Made by a program: the position numbers and the translations under genes. Shown here piece by piece: positions 1 to 5,899 of a stretch of DNA of 6,670 nucleotides. This DNA comes from an uncultured Eubacteriales bacterium. Its GTDB lineage: Bacteria; Bacillota; Clostridia; Oscillospirales; RGIG7773. How positions within the stretch are numbered: the stretch's first letter is position 1; the number at the start of each line of letters is the position of its first letter. The stretch covers positions 1 to 6,670 of the forward strand of contig CAKTDK010000101.1 in assembly GCA_934541205.1 (NCBI GenBank), written 5' to 3'. The notes under the pieces were generated by a model, which saw only the letters and a program-made list of their open reading frames with translations, was not told the origin of the DNA and searched no databases.

Positions 1-140
1 CACGAAACACCGTTGTTGTAACAACTCACAATCAAGCTTTTACCGCTCTGGCCGACAGAGTTATCAGAATAAAAAGCGGCAAGGTAACAGAAATGTATAC
101 AAACGATAATCCTATGGACGCTATGGAAATTGAATGGTAA
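1..140 (+). CDS. ABC transporter ATP-binding protein, C-terminal end (5' truncated by window)
   Basis: The reading frame starting at base 3 is open to a TAA at 138-140 and gives 45 residues. It begins RNTVVVTTHNQAFTALADRV and continues with an IRIKSGKV segment. The VVVTTHN stretch matches the last beta-strand plus the H-loop (switch histidine) of ABC ATPases, and ADRVIRIKSGKV is the usual strand-turn ending of MacB/LolD-like (FtsE-type) nucleotide-binding domains. Walker A, the signature motif and Walker B would lie upstream of the window. The stop is 12 nt before the start of a large FtsX-like permease, so the two almost certainly form one operon and one transporter, with this subunit as the cytoplasmic ATPase. 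Substrate cannot be told from this fragment. The family call is firm and the subfamily is inferred from the neighbour. Confidence 0.9.
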   Translation, partial: RNTVVVTTHNQAFTALADRVIRIKSGKVTEMYTNDNPMDAMEIEW

Positions 141-152
141 GAAGGTGGTCTT

Positions 153-3100
153 ATGAAAAAATCTTTTTCTAAAGAAATCAAAAGATCCATAACAGGTTCA
201 ATAAGCAGATATCTTGCCATTTTTGCAATAGTAGCCCTAGGCGCCGGATTTTTTGCCGGGCTTAGAAACAGCGCTCCTGTTATGAAAAAAACCGTTGACA
301 AATATTACGACGATTATAATACTTATGATATACAGCTTATTTCTACAATGGGTTTTACCGATGACGATATAAAAAGTATACAAAACGTTGAAAATGTTGA
401 AAATATACTTGCTACTTATACAACCGACGTTATTTCAAAAATCAATAACAAGGATAATGTTATCCGTGTTCATGCGTTATCCGACGATATTAATAAAGTC
501 GAGCTTTTAACAGGACGTCTTCCCGAAACTACAGGAGAATGTGTTATAAACCATAACAAACTTGCAAGTGAAGATCTTGAAATAGGAAGCACCATAACAA
601 TAGAAGACAAAGACGGAACTTTAAAGGATAATTTAAAAACAACCAAGTATAAAATAGTCGGTACTGTCAGAACTCCGTATTATCTTACCTTTTCTTACGG
701 TTCTTCAAATATAGGAAGCGGCAAAGTAGATCTTTACATGTTTATAAAAGACGACGATTTTTCCCAAAAATATTACACCGAAGTATATACCACCGTAAAA
801 GGTGCAAAGGAACTTTCTCCTTTTTCCGATAAATATGAAAAAAAAATAGACGATGTTCAAAATTCTATTGAAAAAATCGCAAAAGACAGAACAAAAATAC
901 GTTATGAAGAAGTTGTAAATGAAGCGTCAACGGAACTTGCAGACGCCCAAAATGAACTTAATACTCAAAAAAACGAAGCAGTCAAAAAATTTGACGACGC
1001 TTATAATCAGATACAAAACGGAAAATATGAAATTTCTCAAAATCAAAAAAAATTAGCTAACAGCAAAAAAGAATATGAAAAAGGTATTTCAGAGCTTGAA
1101 AAAAACAAAGCTGAATTTGACAAAAAAATAAAAGAAGCCGAAAATAAACTTAATGAAAATGAAGAGCTTTTAAACCAAGGAAAAATCCAGCTTGAAAATT
1201 CAAAAAAGCAGCTTGAAAATTTAAAATATCAAATGGAAGAGCTTTCAAAAACCATAAAGCAAATGCAAAGTATGGGACAAGACGTTACAAATCTTGAATA
1301 TCAATACAGCATTATGGCGGTAAATTATCAAAATGGTATGATAGAACTTGAAAAAGGAGAAAAAGAATTATCTGCGAACATCTCTGTTTTAAATCAAGGA
1401 AAACAAACGCTTGAAGCTGAAAAATCTGCTGGAATTAAAGAACTGGAAAATGCCGAAAAACAGCTAAGTGACGCAAAAGATAAAATATCAGAAGGAGAAG
1501 CTCAGTTAAAAGCCGCTGAAAATAAAATCCGTCAAAGTGAAAAAGAATATAATACTCAAAAAGAAGAAGCGTTTCAAAAAATAGAAAACGGTCAAAAAGA
1601 AATAGATGAAAATAAACAAAAACTGTCTGATATAAAAGAACCCGAATGGTACGTCCTTGACAGAAATGCAAATACAGGGTTTGTCAGCATATCTCAGGAC
1701 AGCGACAGAATGGACAGCATAGCCACTGTTTTTCCAATTATTTTCTTCCTTGTAGCAGCTTTAGTAGCTCTTACCACAATGACAAGAATGGTTGAAGAAG
1801 AAAGAACTCTGATAGGTACATATAAAGCGCTGGGATACTCAAAAGGAAAAATAATGTCCAAATATATTATTTACGCCGCTTCATCAAGTATTTTGGGAAG
1901 TATAGCCGGAGTATTTTTGGGCTTTTTAACGCTGCCGAATATAGTCTGGAATGCTTACCGCATAATGTATGAGGCTCCTGATGCTTCATTCGACTTCAGT
2001 ATTCCTTATGCATTATTATCATGTATTTTAAGCGTATTTGCCACATTAAGCGCAACTTTATGGGCAAGTTGGGATACATTAAAAGAATCTCCGGCAAAGC
2101 TTATGCAGCCAAAAGCTCCTAAAAAAGGCAAACGTATTATGCTTGAAAAAATAACTCCTTTATGGTCAAGAATGAAATTTACTCATAAAGTAACCGCAAG
2201 AAATATTTTCAGATACAAAAAGCGTATGCTTATGACAATTATAGGCATAGCAGGCTGTACCTCCCTTCTTCTTACAGCTTTCGGGCTTAGGGATTCTATA
2301 GCCGTAATCGTACCCAACCAATTTGAAAAAATAAATAAATATACTCTTACCGTAGATACTAAGGAAGAAGAAATAACCGGAGAACTTTTATCAGTTATGG
2401 AAAACGATGAATATATAGAAGATTATCTTCCCGTATATCAAAAAATTTCTTCGTTATATAAAAATTCTTCAAAAAACGATATTTACGTTGTTGTTCCAAA
2501 AGACGCCGACAAGTTAAAGAATTTTATAAATATTAAAGAAAGAATTGGTCAAAAAGACGTTGAATTTGATGAAAACAGCGTTGTAATTACAGAAAAAATA
2601 GCGTCAGAGTTAAATCTTTCCGTAGGAGATACCGTAGAAATTGAAAACTCGGATAAAACAAGAAGCTCATATAAAATAACGGGAATATGTGAAAATTATA
2701 TAAACAGTTATATTTATATAGCGCCTGAAGTTTTTAAAGAAAACGTGGATTTTAAAACAAACTTCTGTAAAACTCCCATATCCGGAGAAGAAAATGAAAA
2801 AATGTTATCAGATATTCTTCAAAACACCGATATGGTAAACACCGTAAGCTTTACAAACAGTATTGTAGATTATTTTCAGGATATGATAAGAACTCTTGAT
2901 CTTGTAATAGTGATACTTACTTTTGCCGCGGGAATGCTTGCTTTTATTGTGCTTTATAATTTGACAAATATAAATGTAACAGAACGTCAGAGAGAGCTTG
3001 CCACCATTAAGGTACTTGGTTTCTATGACAAAGAGGTTTCATCATATATTTACCGCGAAACGGCACTGCTTACACTAATGGGCACGTTTTTCGGAATGAT

Positions 3101-3296
3101 AGGAGGAATATTCCTTCACCGTTTTGTAATAAAAACAGTAGAGGTAGACATGGTAATGTTCGGACGTACAATTAATCCTTTAAGCTATTTATGGGCATTT
3201 CTTCTCACTATGGCTTTTTATATTATAGTAAATTTGGTAATTTATCGAAAACTGAAAAAAATCGACATGGTATCTTCTTTAAAATCCGTCGAATAA
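153..3296 (+). CDS. FtsX/MacB-family ABC transporter permease with long extracytoplasmic coiled coil
   Basis: This is the membrane partner of the upstream ATPase (12 nt gap; SD-like AAGGTGG at 142-148). The 1047 residues show a short basic N-terminus and TM1 at about 19-37. An extracytoplasmic region follows at about 38-520 and holds a MacB-like core (about 50-220) and a very long coiled coil (about 228-496). The first FtsX domain spans about 521-650, with three membrane segments and a coupling segment EEERTLIGTYKALGYSKGKI. TM5 lies at about 692-712, then a second extracytoplasmic domain at about 715-905. The second FtsX domain (about 911-1036) carries the equivalent ERQRELATIKVLGF. The duplicated coupling motifs are the ATPase contacts known for type VII ABC systems. 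Such transporters move energy across the membrane (lipoprotein or peptide export, antimicrobial resistance, wall-hydrolase control). The coiled coil, not a transport channel, hints at a mechanical or cell-wall role, but that is inference. Substrate is unknown. Family assignment is firm. Confidence 0.93.
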   Translation: MKKSFSKEIKRSITGSISRYLAIFAIVALGAGFFAGLRNSAPVMKKTVDKYYDDYNTYDIQLISTMGFTDDDIKSIQNVENVENILATYTTDVISKINNKDNVIRVHALSDDINKVELLTGRLPETTGECVINHNKLASEDLEIGSTITIEDKDGTLKDNLKTTKYKIVGTVRTPYYLTFSYGSSNIGSGKVDLYMFIKDDDFSQKYYTEVYTTVKGAKELSPFSDKYEKKIDDVQNSIEKIAKDRTKIRYEEVVNEASTELADAQNELNTQKNEAVKKFDDAYNQIQNGKYEISQNQKKLANSKKEYEKGISELEKNKAEFDKKIKEAENKLNENEELLNQGKIQLENSKKQLENLKYQMEELSKTIKQMQSMGQDVTNLEYQYSIMAVNYQNGMIELEKGEKELSANISVLNQGKQTLEAEKSAGIKELENAEKQLSDAKDKISEGEAQLKAAENKIRQSEKEYNTQKEEAFQKIENGQKEIDENKQKLSDIKEPEWYVLDRNANTGFVSISQDSDRMDSIATVFPIIFFLVAALVALTTMTRMVEEERTLIGTYKALGYSKGKIMSKYIIYAASSSILGSIAGVFLGFLTLPNIVWNAYRIMYEAPDASFDFSIPYALLSCILSVFATLSATLWASWDTLKESPAKLMQPKAPKKGKRIMLEKITPLWSRMKFTHKVTARNIFRYKKRMLMTIIGIAGCTSLLLTAFGLRDSIAVIVPNQFEKINKYTLTVDTKEEEITGELLSVMENDEYIEDYLPVYQKISSLYKNSSKNDIYVVVPKDADKLKNFINIKERIGQKDVEFDENSVVITEKIASELNLSVGDTVEIENSDKTRSSYKITGICENYINSYIYIAPEVFKENVDFKTNFCKTPISGEENEKMLSDILQNTDMVNTVSFTNSIVDYFQDMIRTLDLVIVILTFAAGMLAFIVLYNLTNINVTERQRELATIKVLGFYDKEVSSYIYRETALLTLMGTFFGMIGGIFLHRFVIKTVEVDMVMFGRTINPLSYLWAFLLTMAFYIIVNLVIYRKLKKIDMVSSLKSVE

Positions 3297-3300
3297 CCTA

Positions 3301-3334
3301 AAACTGTCCGTTTTAAAAAACGGACAGTTTTTTT
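3301..3334 (+). terminator. Rho-independent terminator of the ABC transporter operon
   Basis: A perfect 14-bp inverted repeat pairs 3301-3314 with 3317-3330, with core ACTGTCCG/CGGACAGT, and runs into a T tract ending at 3334. It begins 4 nt after the permease stop codon. The A/T ends of the stem would partly open in RNA to form the loop and the U-tail. The stem core is the same as in the terminator after the TspO gene. Confidence 0.9.
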
Positions 3335-3692
3335 GTACATTTTGTAATAATAAAAAATTTTATCCATAAAATATTACAGATCAAAAGATTTTTCAGTCGT
3401 TCCCACTCCTTCTGGATGAAAACATAATAATGCCGTTCCGAATATTAGTGATGAATCTTATCTTTAATGTTTAACAGATTCTTCGAGTCTTTGCCTCTCC
3501 GAATTACAGTACATTTACCCGAATCACCGCACTGTCATTTGGAAACACAGGGAGGAATCTCATTATTCATCAATAAGATTCTTTGGTCATTTTGCTACCT
3601 CTGAATGATATTTCAGAAGAGAAAGCTTATTTTTAAAAAAATTTATATTTATTGATATATTTTTAACTTTTATTTTTAACGAGGTGTCTCTT
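3335..3692. other. Gene-free intergenic stretch between ABC operon and TspO gene
   Basis: I find no credible reading frame here on either strand. The central part (about 3386-3610) holds three degenerate repeat arms, described separately. The last 80 nt are very AT-rich and lead into the TspO ribosome binding site GAGGTG at 3681-3686. A promoter for tspO must lie here, but I cannot pick one: TTGATA at 3652-3657 resembles a -35 box, yet no good -10 hexamer sits 16-18 nt downstream. I see no T-box or riboswitch signature. Confidence 0.6.
3386..3610 (+). repeat. Three tandem degenerate intergenic repeat arms (REP/MITE-like remnant)
   Basis: Three same-orientation arms begin with AGATT(C/T)TT at 3386, 3476 and 3576 and end in a TC(T/C)...GAATGA-like segment (GGATGA about 3414, GAATTACA 3501-3508, GAATGATA 3603-3610). 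Spacing is 90 and 100 bp. Arms two and three are each preceded by an inverted GAATCT (3453-3458 and 3555-3560) that can pair with the AGATTC of the arm, so each unit can fold as a stem-loop. The third unit is also bounded by TGTCATT (3533-3539) and GAATGATA, roughly inverted. This resembles widespread short palindromic intergenic repeats of Bacillota whose copies end in a GAATGACA-type sequence. No target duplication or transposase is visible, and the copies are diverged. Confidence 0.55.
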
Positions 3693-4181
3693 ATGAACAG
3701 TATTATAAAAAATAAAAAAATTAACTTTAAAGTCCTTTTAATATCTCTAATTATTCCTCTTATCATAGGCACGGTTTCCGGCATATTGACATCTTCCTCA
3801 ATGGAACAGTTTAAACAAATTGACAAACCGCCTTTGGCTCCCCCGGGATTTTTATTTCCTATAGTCTGGACAGTTTTATATATTCTTATGGGTATATCCT
3901 CTTATTTAATTTTTATGAGTACTTCAAAATACAGAAAAGAAGCTTTGAATATATATACCCTTCAGCTTGTTTTTAATTTTATATGGCCTTTAATATTCTT
4001 TAACTTTCAGCAATATTTATTTGCTTTTATATGGCTTGTTATACTTTTTATTCTTGTTATCATTATGTATATAAAATTCTATAAAATCAATAAAACGGCC
4101 GCTTATCTTCAAATTCCTTATATATTATGGCTCATTTTCGCCGGATATCTCAATTTGGGAATATATATTTTAAACAGATAA
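3693..4181 (+). CDS. tspO: TspO/MBR (tryptophan-rich sensory/peripheral benzodiazepine receptor) family protein
   Basis: The product is a 162-residue integral membrane protein with five predicted helices at about 13-33, 54-75, 84-104, 107-127 and 136-158, the fold and length of bacterial TspO. Family landmarks are visible: KPPLAPPGFLFPIVWTVLY at 45-63 (double prolines, W59, Y63), N95 and W98 in the LVFNFIWPLIF helix, and the C-terminal IPYILWLIFAGYLNLGIYILN with P142, W146 and the YLN triad 152-154. TspO proteins bind tetrapyrroles and related ligands and act in porphyrin or stress responses; the role in this organism is unknown. I chose ATG 3693. A GTG at 3684 would extend the frame by three residues, but it lies inside the GAGGTG ribosome binding site (3681-3686), which is spaced 6 nt from the ATG. 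The gene looks monocistronic, with its own terminator. Confidence 0.92.
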   Translation: MNSIIKNKKINFKVLLISLIIPLIIGTVSGILTSSSMEQFKQIDKPPLAPPGFLFPIVWTVLYILMGISSYLIFMSTSKYRKEALNIYTLQLVFNFIWPLIFFNFQQYLFAFIWLVILFILVIIMYIKFYKINKTAAYLQIPYILWLIFAGYLNLGIYILNR

Positions 4182-4226
4182 AAATAACTGTCCGAAATCA
4201 TTAAATTGATTTTCGGACAGTTATTT
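4182..4226 (+). terminator. Terminator hairpin after tspO
   Basis: The arm AAATAACTGTCCGAAATCA (4182-4200) pairs with 4207-4226, leaving a single unpaired base and a loop of about 6 nt. It starts directly after the tspO stop. The 3' tail is only moderately T-rich, but A/T pairs at the stem base give U-rich ends on both strands, so it could act in both directions. It shares its AACTGTCCG/CGGACAGTT core with the terminator at 3301-3334. Its descending arm overlaps the promoter of the next gene. Confidence 0.8.
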
Positions 4227-4234
4227 GCTATAAT
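4206..4234 (+). promoter_or_regulatory. Sigma-A-type promoter for the GNAT/ybaK unit, embedded in the tspO terminator
   Basis: A -35-like TTGATT (4206-4211) and a consensus -10 TATAAT (4229-4234) are exactly 17 bp apart. TG at 4226-4227 makes the -10 an extended TGCTATAAT. The predicted start near 4241 gives a leader of about 27 nt to ATG 4268, with AGGGGA (4255-4260) as ribosome binding site. The -35 box and the spacer consist of the loop end and right arm of the preceding terminator. Confidence 0.72.
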
Positions 4235-4267
4235 TCAGATATAATTTTATTTATAGGGGAAATAAAT

Positions 4268-4741
4268 ATGTTAAAAGGTTCTGATATGATAGTTAATCTG
4301 ACAAATCTTCCAAATTATGAAATAAATCCGGATATAAAAATAAAGCGCGCTTTTATAGGAGATAAAGATTTAATTTTATCTTTTATAAAAGAAAATTTTA
4401 ATAACAACTGGGCTTTTGAAGCAGAACATTCTCTTATGCAGGACGTCAGCAAATGCTTTGTAGCAGTTCAAAACGGAAAAATACTCGGTTTTGCATGTTA
4501 TGACGCTGCCGCTAAAGGATTTTTCGGACCTATGGGCGTGCTTTCTTCTCATAGAAATAAAAATATTGGTAAAGCTTTGTTAATAAGAACTTTAAACGCT
4601 ATGAAAGAATACGGATACGGTTATGCAATAATCGGCTGGGTAAATGATGCGCAGCAGTTTTATAAAAAAACAGTAAACGCTGAAATTATCAAAAACGCAA
4701 CCCCCGAAAACAGTGTTTATTCAAATTTTATATTTATGTAA
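4268..4741 (+). CDS. GNAT-family N-acetyltransferase
   Basis: The product is a 157-residue single-domain protein of the Gcn5-related acetyltransferase fold, expected to transfer an acetyl group from acetyl-CoA to an amine in the cytoplasm. The order of elements fits: an IKIKRAFIGDKDLILSFI strand-helix start (24-40), the strand pair CFVAVQNGKILGFACYDA (63-80), motif A with FFGPMGVLSSHRNKNIGKAL (85-104), and motif B with YAIIGWVNDAQQFYKKT (119-135). In the acetyl-CoA loop, R96 and G101 are present, but the usual first glycine is replaced by N99. The substrate cannot be inferred. ATG 4268 has AGGGGA 7 nt upstream; ATG 4286 preceded by AAAAGG is a possible shorter start. It is the first gene of a two-gene unit, 17 nt ahead of the deacylase gene. 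Confidence 0.87.
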   Translation: MLKGSDMIVNLTNLPNYEINPDIKIKRAFIGDKDLILSFIKENFNNNWAFEAEHSLMQDVSKCFVAVQNGKILGFACYDAAAKGFFGPMGVLSSHRNKNIGKALLIRTLNAMKEYGYGYAIIGWVNDAQQFYKKTVNAEIIKNATPENSVYSNFIFM

Positions 4742-4758
4742 TTTTAAGAGGTATAATT

Positions 4759-5235
4759 TTGGCGGAAAAGAAAACAAACGCTATGCGTATACTTGAAAAA
4801 GAAAAAATTTCATACAAAATACATTGTTATGATACAAAAGACGGACATATTGACGGAATTTCCGTCGCAGACAAAATGAAAGAAAATCCAAATACGGTTT
4901 TCAAAACCCTTGTTACTCAAGGGCACAGCAAAAATTATTACATCTTTGTAATTCCCGTGGAAAAAGAGCTTAATTTAAAAAAAGCTGCAAAGTCTGTTAA
5001 TGAAAAAAATGTTGAAATGATAAAAGTTTCTGAAATAAATAAAGTCACAGGATATATACGCGGAGGATGCTCGCCTATAGGAATGAAAAAACTGTATAAA
5101 ACAGTATTTGATACTTCTGCAAAAAACTTTGACGCTATTTTTGTAAGCGGAGGGAAAATAGGATTTCAAATAGAAGCTTCTCCTTTTGATATTGCAAAAG
5201 CTTGCAGCGGAATTTTTGAAAATATAACCTTTTAA
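4759..5235 (+). CDS. ybaK: Cys-tRNA(Pro) deacylase, YbaK/EbsC family
   Basis: This enzyme hydrolyses cysteine mischarged onto tRNA(Pro), a trans-editing partner of prolyl-tRNA synthetase in translation quality control. The 158 residues match the length of the family. Visible features are the N-terminal KTNAMRILEKEKISYKIHCYD (5-25) and the NTVFKTLVTQG segment (45-55), whose K49 corresponds to the conserved active-site lysine. GYIRGGCSPIGMKK (98-111) and GGKIGFQIEASPFDIAKACSG (131-151) are the other family blocks. The start is TTG: AAGAGG at 4746-4751 lies 7 nt upstream, and the frame from this codon gives the standard N-terminus, with no nearby ATG as good. It is co-transcribed with the GNAT gene. 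Its TAA overlaps the stop codon of the convergent minus-strand gene, and I see no terminator hairpin between the two. Confidence 0.92.
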   Translation: MAEKKTNAMRILEKEKISYKIHCYDTKDGHIDGISVADKMKENPNTVFKTLVTQGHSKNYYIFVIPVEKELNLKKAAKSVNEKNVEMIKVSEINKVTGYIRGGCSPIGMKKLYKTVFDTSAKNFDAIFVSGGKIGFQIEASPFDIAKACSGIFENITF

Positions 5236-5480
5236 CCAAAATCGTGTCTTATTCCGAAGTCTATTTTATTTTTTTCAAAAAGACAGACTATTTCTTCTAT
5301 TTTTAAAAAACAGTCTTCATCATTCAAAGAATTATCTCTTATAATATCTCTGATTTCATTGAGCATTTTATAACATTCTTTCTCAATTGCTTTTGAAATC
5401 TCTTTTTCAAAAGCCGGAAATGTTATTTGAACATTTTGATTTTCTAAAAGTCTTATAAGTATTTCTTTACATAACTCCAT
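5232..5480 (-). CDS. Small conserved-looking hypothetical protein (82 aa)
   Basis: The product has 82 residues and begins MELCKEILIRLLENQNVQIT. It is acidic and almost wholly helical, with four cysteines (4, 36, 57, 66) and the ending GIRHDFG. I have a weak memory of similar short clostridial proteins with an FP motif, a CF-KIEEIV segment and an RHDFG tail, but I know of no function. The start is ATG at 5480-5478. An in-frame GTG nine bases upstream falls inside the ribosome binding site GAGGTGG (5492-5486), which has 5 nt spacing to the ATG. There is no signal peptide or membrane segment. It is divergent from the ribbon-helix-helix gene, with operator-like repeats between them, and convergent with ybaK, their stop codons overlapping. 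A role connected to the neighbouring regulator is possible but not shown. Confidence 0.75.
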   Translation of the reverse strand: MELCKEILIRLLENQNVQITFPAFEKEISKAIEKECYKMLNEIRDIIRDNSLNDEDCFLKIEEIVCLFEKNKIDFGIRHDFG

Positions 5481-5498
5481 AGAAGCCACCTCATTTAT

Positions 5499-5527
5499 AT
5501 TATAATCACTGACTTTTTTTAATACAA
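5499..5527 (-). promoter_or_regulatory. Candidate promoter for the 82-aa minus-strand gene
   Basis: On the minus strand, TTGTAT (5527-5522) and a perfect TATAAT (5504-5499) are separated by 17 bp. The predicted start near 5492 would leave a very short leader, with the ribosome binding site at the extreme 5' end, so initiation might in fact be from another box. The -35 element overlaps the operator-like repeats described next. Confidence 0.5.
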
Positions 5528-5606
5528 ATACTATTTTGTACTACTTTAGGCGAAATTTACCAAAATAAAAAATTTTGTAGTATTTTATATATGAGGTGTT
5601 ATACTA
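5523..5606. promoter_or_regulatory. Repeated operator-like sites between divergent genes
   Basis: Several related elements are packed here. The near-identical 16-mers ATTTTGTACTACTTTA (5533-5548) and ATTTTGTAGTATTTTA (5572-5587) form a direct repeat differing at two positions. AAATACTA (5526-5533) is an exact inverted match of TAGTATTT (5578-5585). TACAAATA...TATTTTGTA (5523-5540) is a near-palindrome. The 5-mer TACTA/TAGTA occurs at 5529, 5539, 5578 and 5602; the first two are 10 bp, one helical turn, apart. Ribbon-helix-helix proteins typically bind short tandem or inverted sites in their own promoters, so the downstream 48-aa protein is the obvious candidate ligand. Binding is inferred. 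Confidence 0.5.
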
Positions 5607-5752
5607 TGAGGCCATTAAAAAAAAAGATAAGTATCACATTGGATGAAGATATTTTAAAAAATTTAAAGTGTTTGTCTGAAGAATCTTATAGGTCTTTATC
5701 TCAATATATAAACCTTGTTTTAAAAGAGCATTTAAAAAACATAAAAAAATAA
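5606..5752 (+). CDS. Ribbon-helix-helix (CopG/Arc-type) small DNA-binding protein, 48 aa
   Basis: This short gene starts at ATG 5606, with GAGGTG (5593-5598) 7 nt upstream, and ends at TAA 5750-5752. The product starts MRPLKKKISITLDEDILKNL. Residues 6-12 (KKISITL) fit the DNA-contacting beta-strand with alternating polar and hydrophobic residues. Helix A is about 13-26, followed by a SYRSLSQYI turn, and helix B is about 31-47, ending in a lysine-rich tail. This is the minimal RHH fold, which works as a dimer that inserts a two-stranded sheet into the major groove. No toxin gene follows; a terminator overlaps the stop codon, so it is either an orphan antitoxin-like protein or a stand-alone repressor. 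Repeated TACTA-type sites lie directly upstream and over the divergent promoter, suggesting autoregulation and control of the 82-aa gene. A clear own -10/-35 pair is not visible. Confidence 0.85.
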   Translation: MRPLKKKISITLDEDILKNLKCLSEESYRSLSQYINLVLKEHLKNIKK

Positions 5753-5788
5753 AATGCCACCTTATTAATTTGGGTGGTATTTTATTTA
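5751..5788 (+). terminator. Terminator of the RHH gene
   Basis: AAAATGCCACC (5751-5761) pairs with GGTGGTATTTT (5773-5783), 11 bp including one G-U, around an 11-nt loop, and is followed by a T-rich tail. The left arm overlaps the last bases of the RHH stop codon, so the gene is a single-gene unit. Confidence 0.83.
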
Positions 5789-5899
5789 TAATTATAAATT
5801 GAATTTATTTGAATATTTTTGGGTTTTTAAGAAAAAATAAATAGTGTAGCAGTAAAGCTATTTTTTAAAATCTAATTTTGAAAGCCGGAGGTATATATT

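Noticed and set aside
1435..1671. Open frame of 78 codons on the minus strand within the permease gene
   Set aside because: It is a shadow of the repetitive Lys/Glu-rich coiled-coil coding sequence. The product is a low-complexity Phe/Leu-rich string with no ribosome binding site or family resemblance.
3340..3360. ATTTTGTAATAATAAA as a further copy of the operator-like 16-mer near the RHH gene
   Set aside because: It matches only the ATTTTGTA half and a TA step, which is expected by chance in such AT-rich intergenic DNA.
3386..3610. T-box or other riboswitch upstream of tspO
   Set aside because: No T-box sequence, specifier loop or terminator/antiterminator pair can be recognised, and the repeat pattern explains the palindromes.
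3684..3692. GTG codon as an upstream start for tspO
   Set aside because: The GTG is part of the GAGGTG ribosome binding site, which is correctly spaced for ATG 3693.
3587..3826. Open frame of 79 codons on the minus strand overlapping the tspO start
   Set aside because: It is antisense to the clearly real TspO coding sequence and its ribosome binding site. The product has no recognisable domain.
5481..5489. GTG codon as an upstream start for the 82-aa minus-strand gene
   Set aside because: It lies within the GAGGTGG ribosome binding site serving the ATG at 5480.
5606..5752. Toxin-antitoxin operon with the RHH protein as antitoxin
   Set aside because: No toxin gene follows; a terminator overlaps the RHH stop codon, and the only adjacent small gene is divergent and resembles no known toxin.
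5847..5866. Small hairpin TAGC/GCTA followed by six T in the leader of the Cys-rich gene, as an attenuator
   Set aside because: The stem is only 4 bp and the surroundings are AT-rich; there is no leader peptide or alternative structure to support attenuation.
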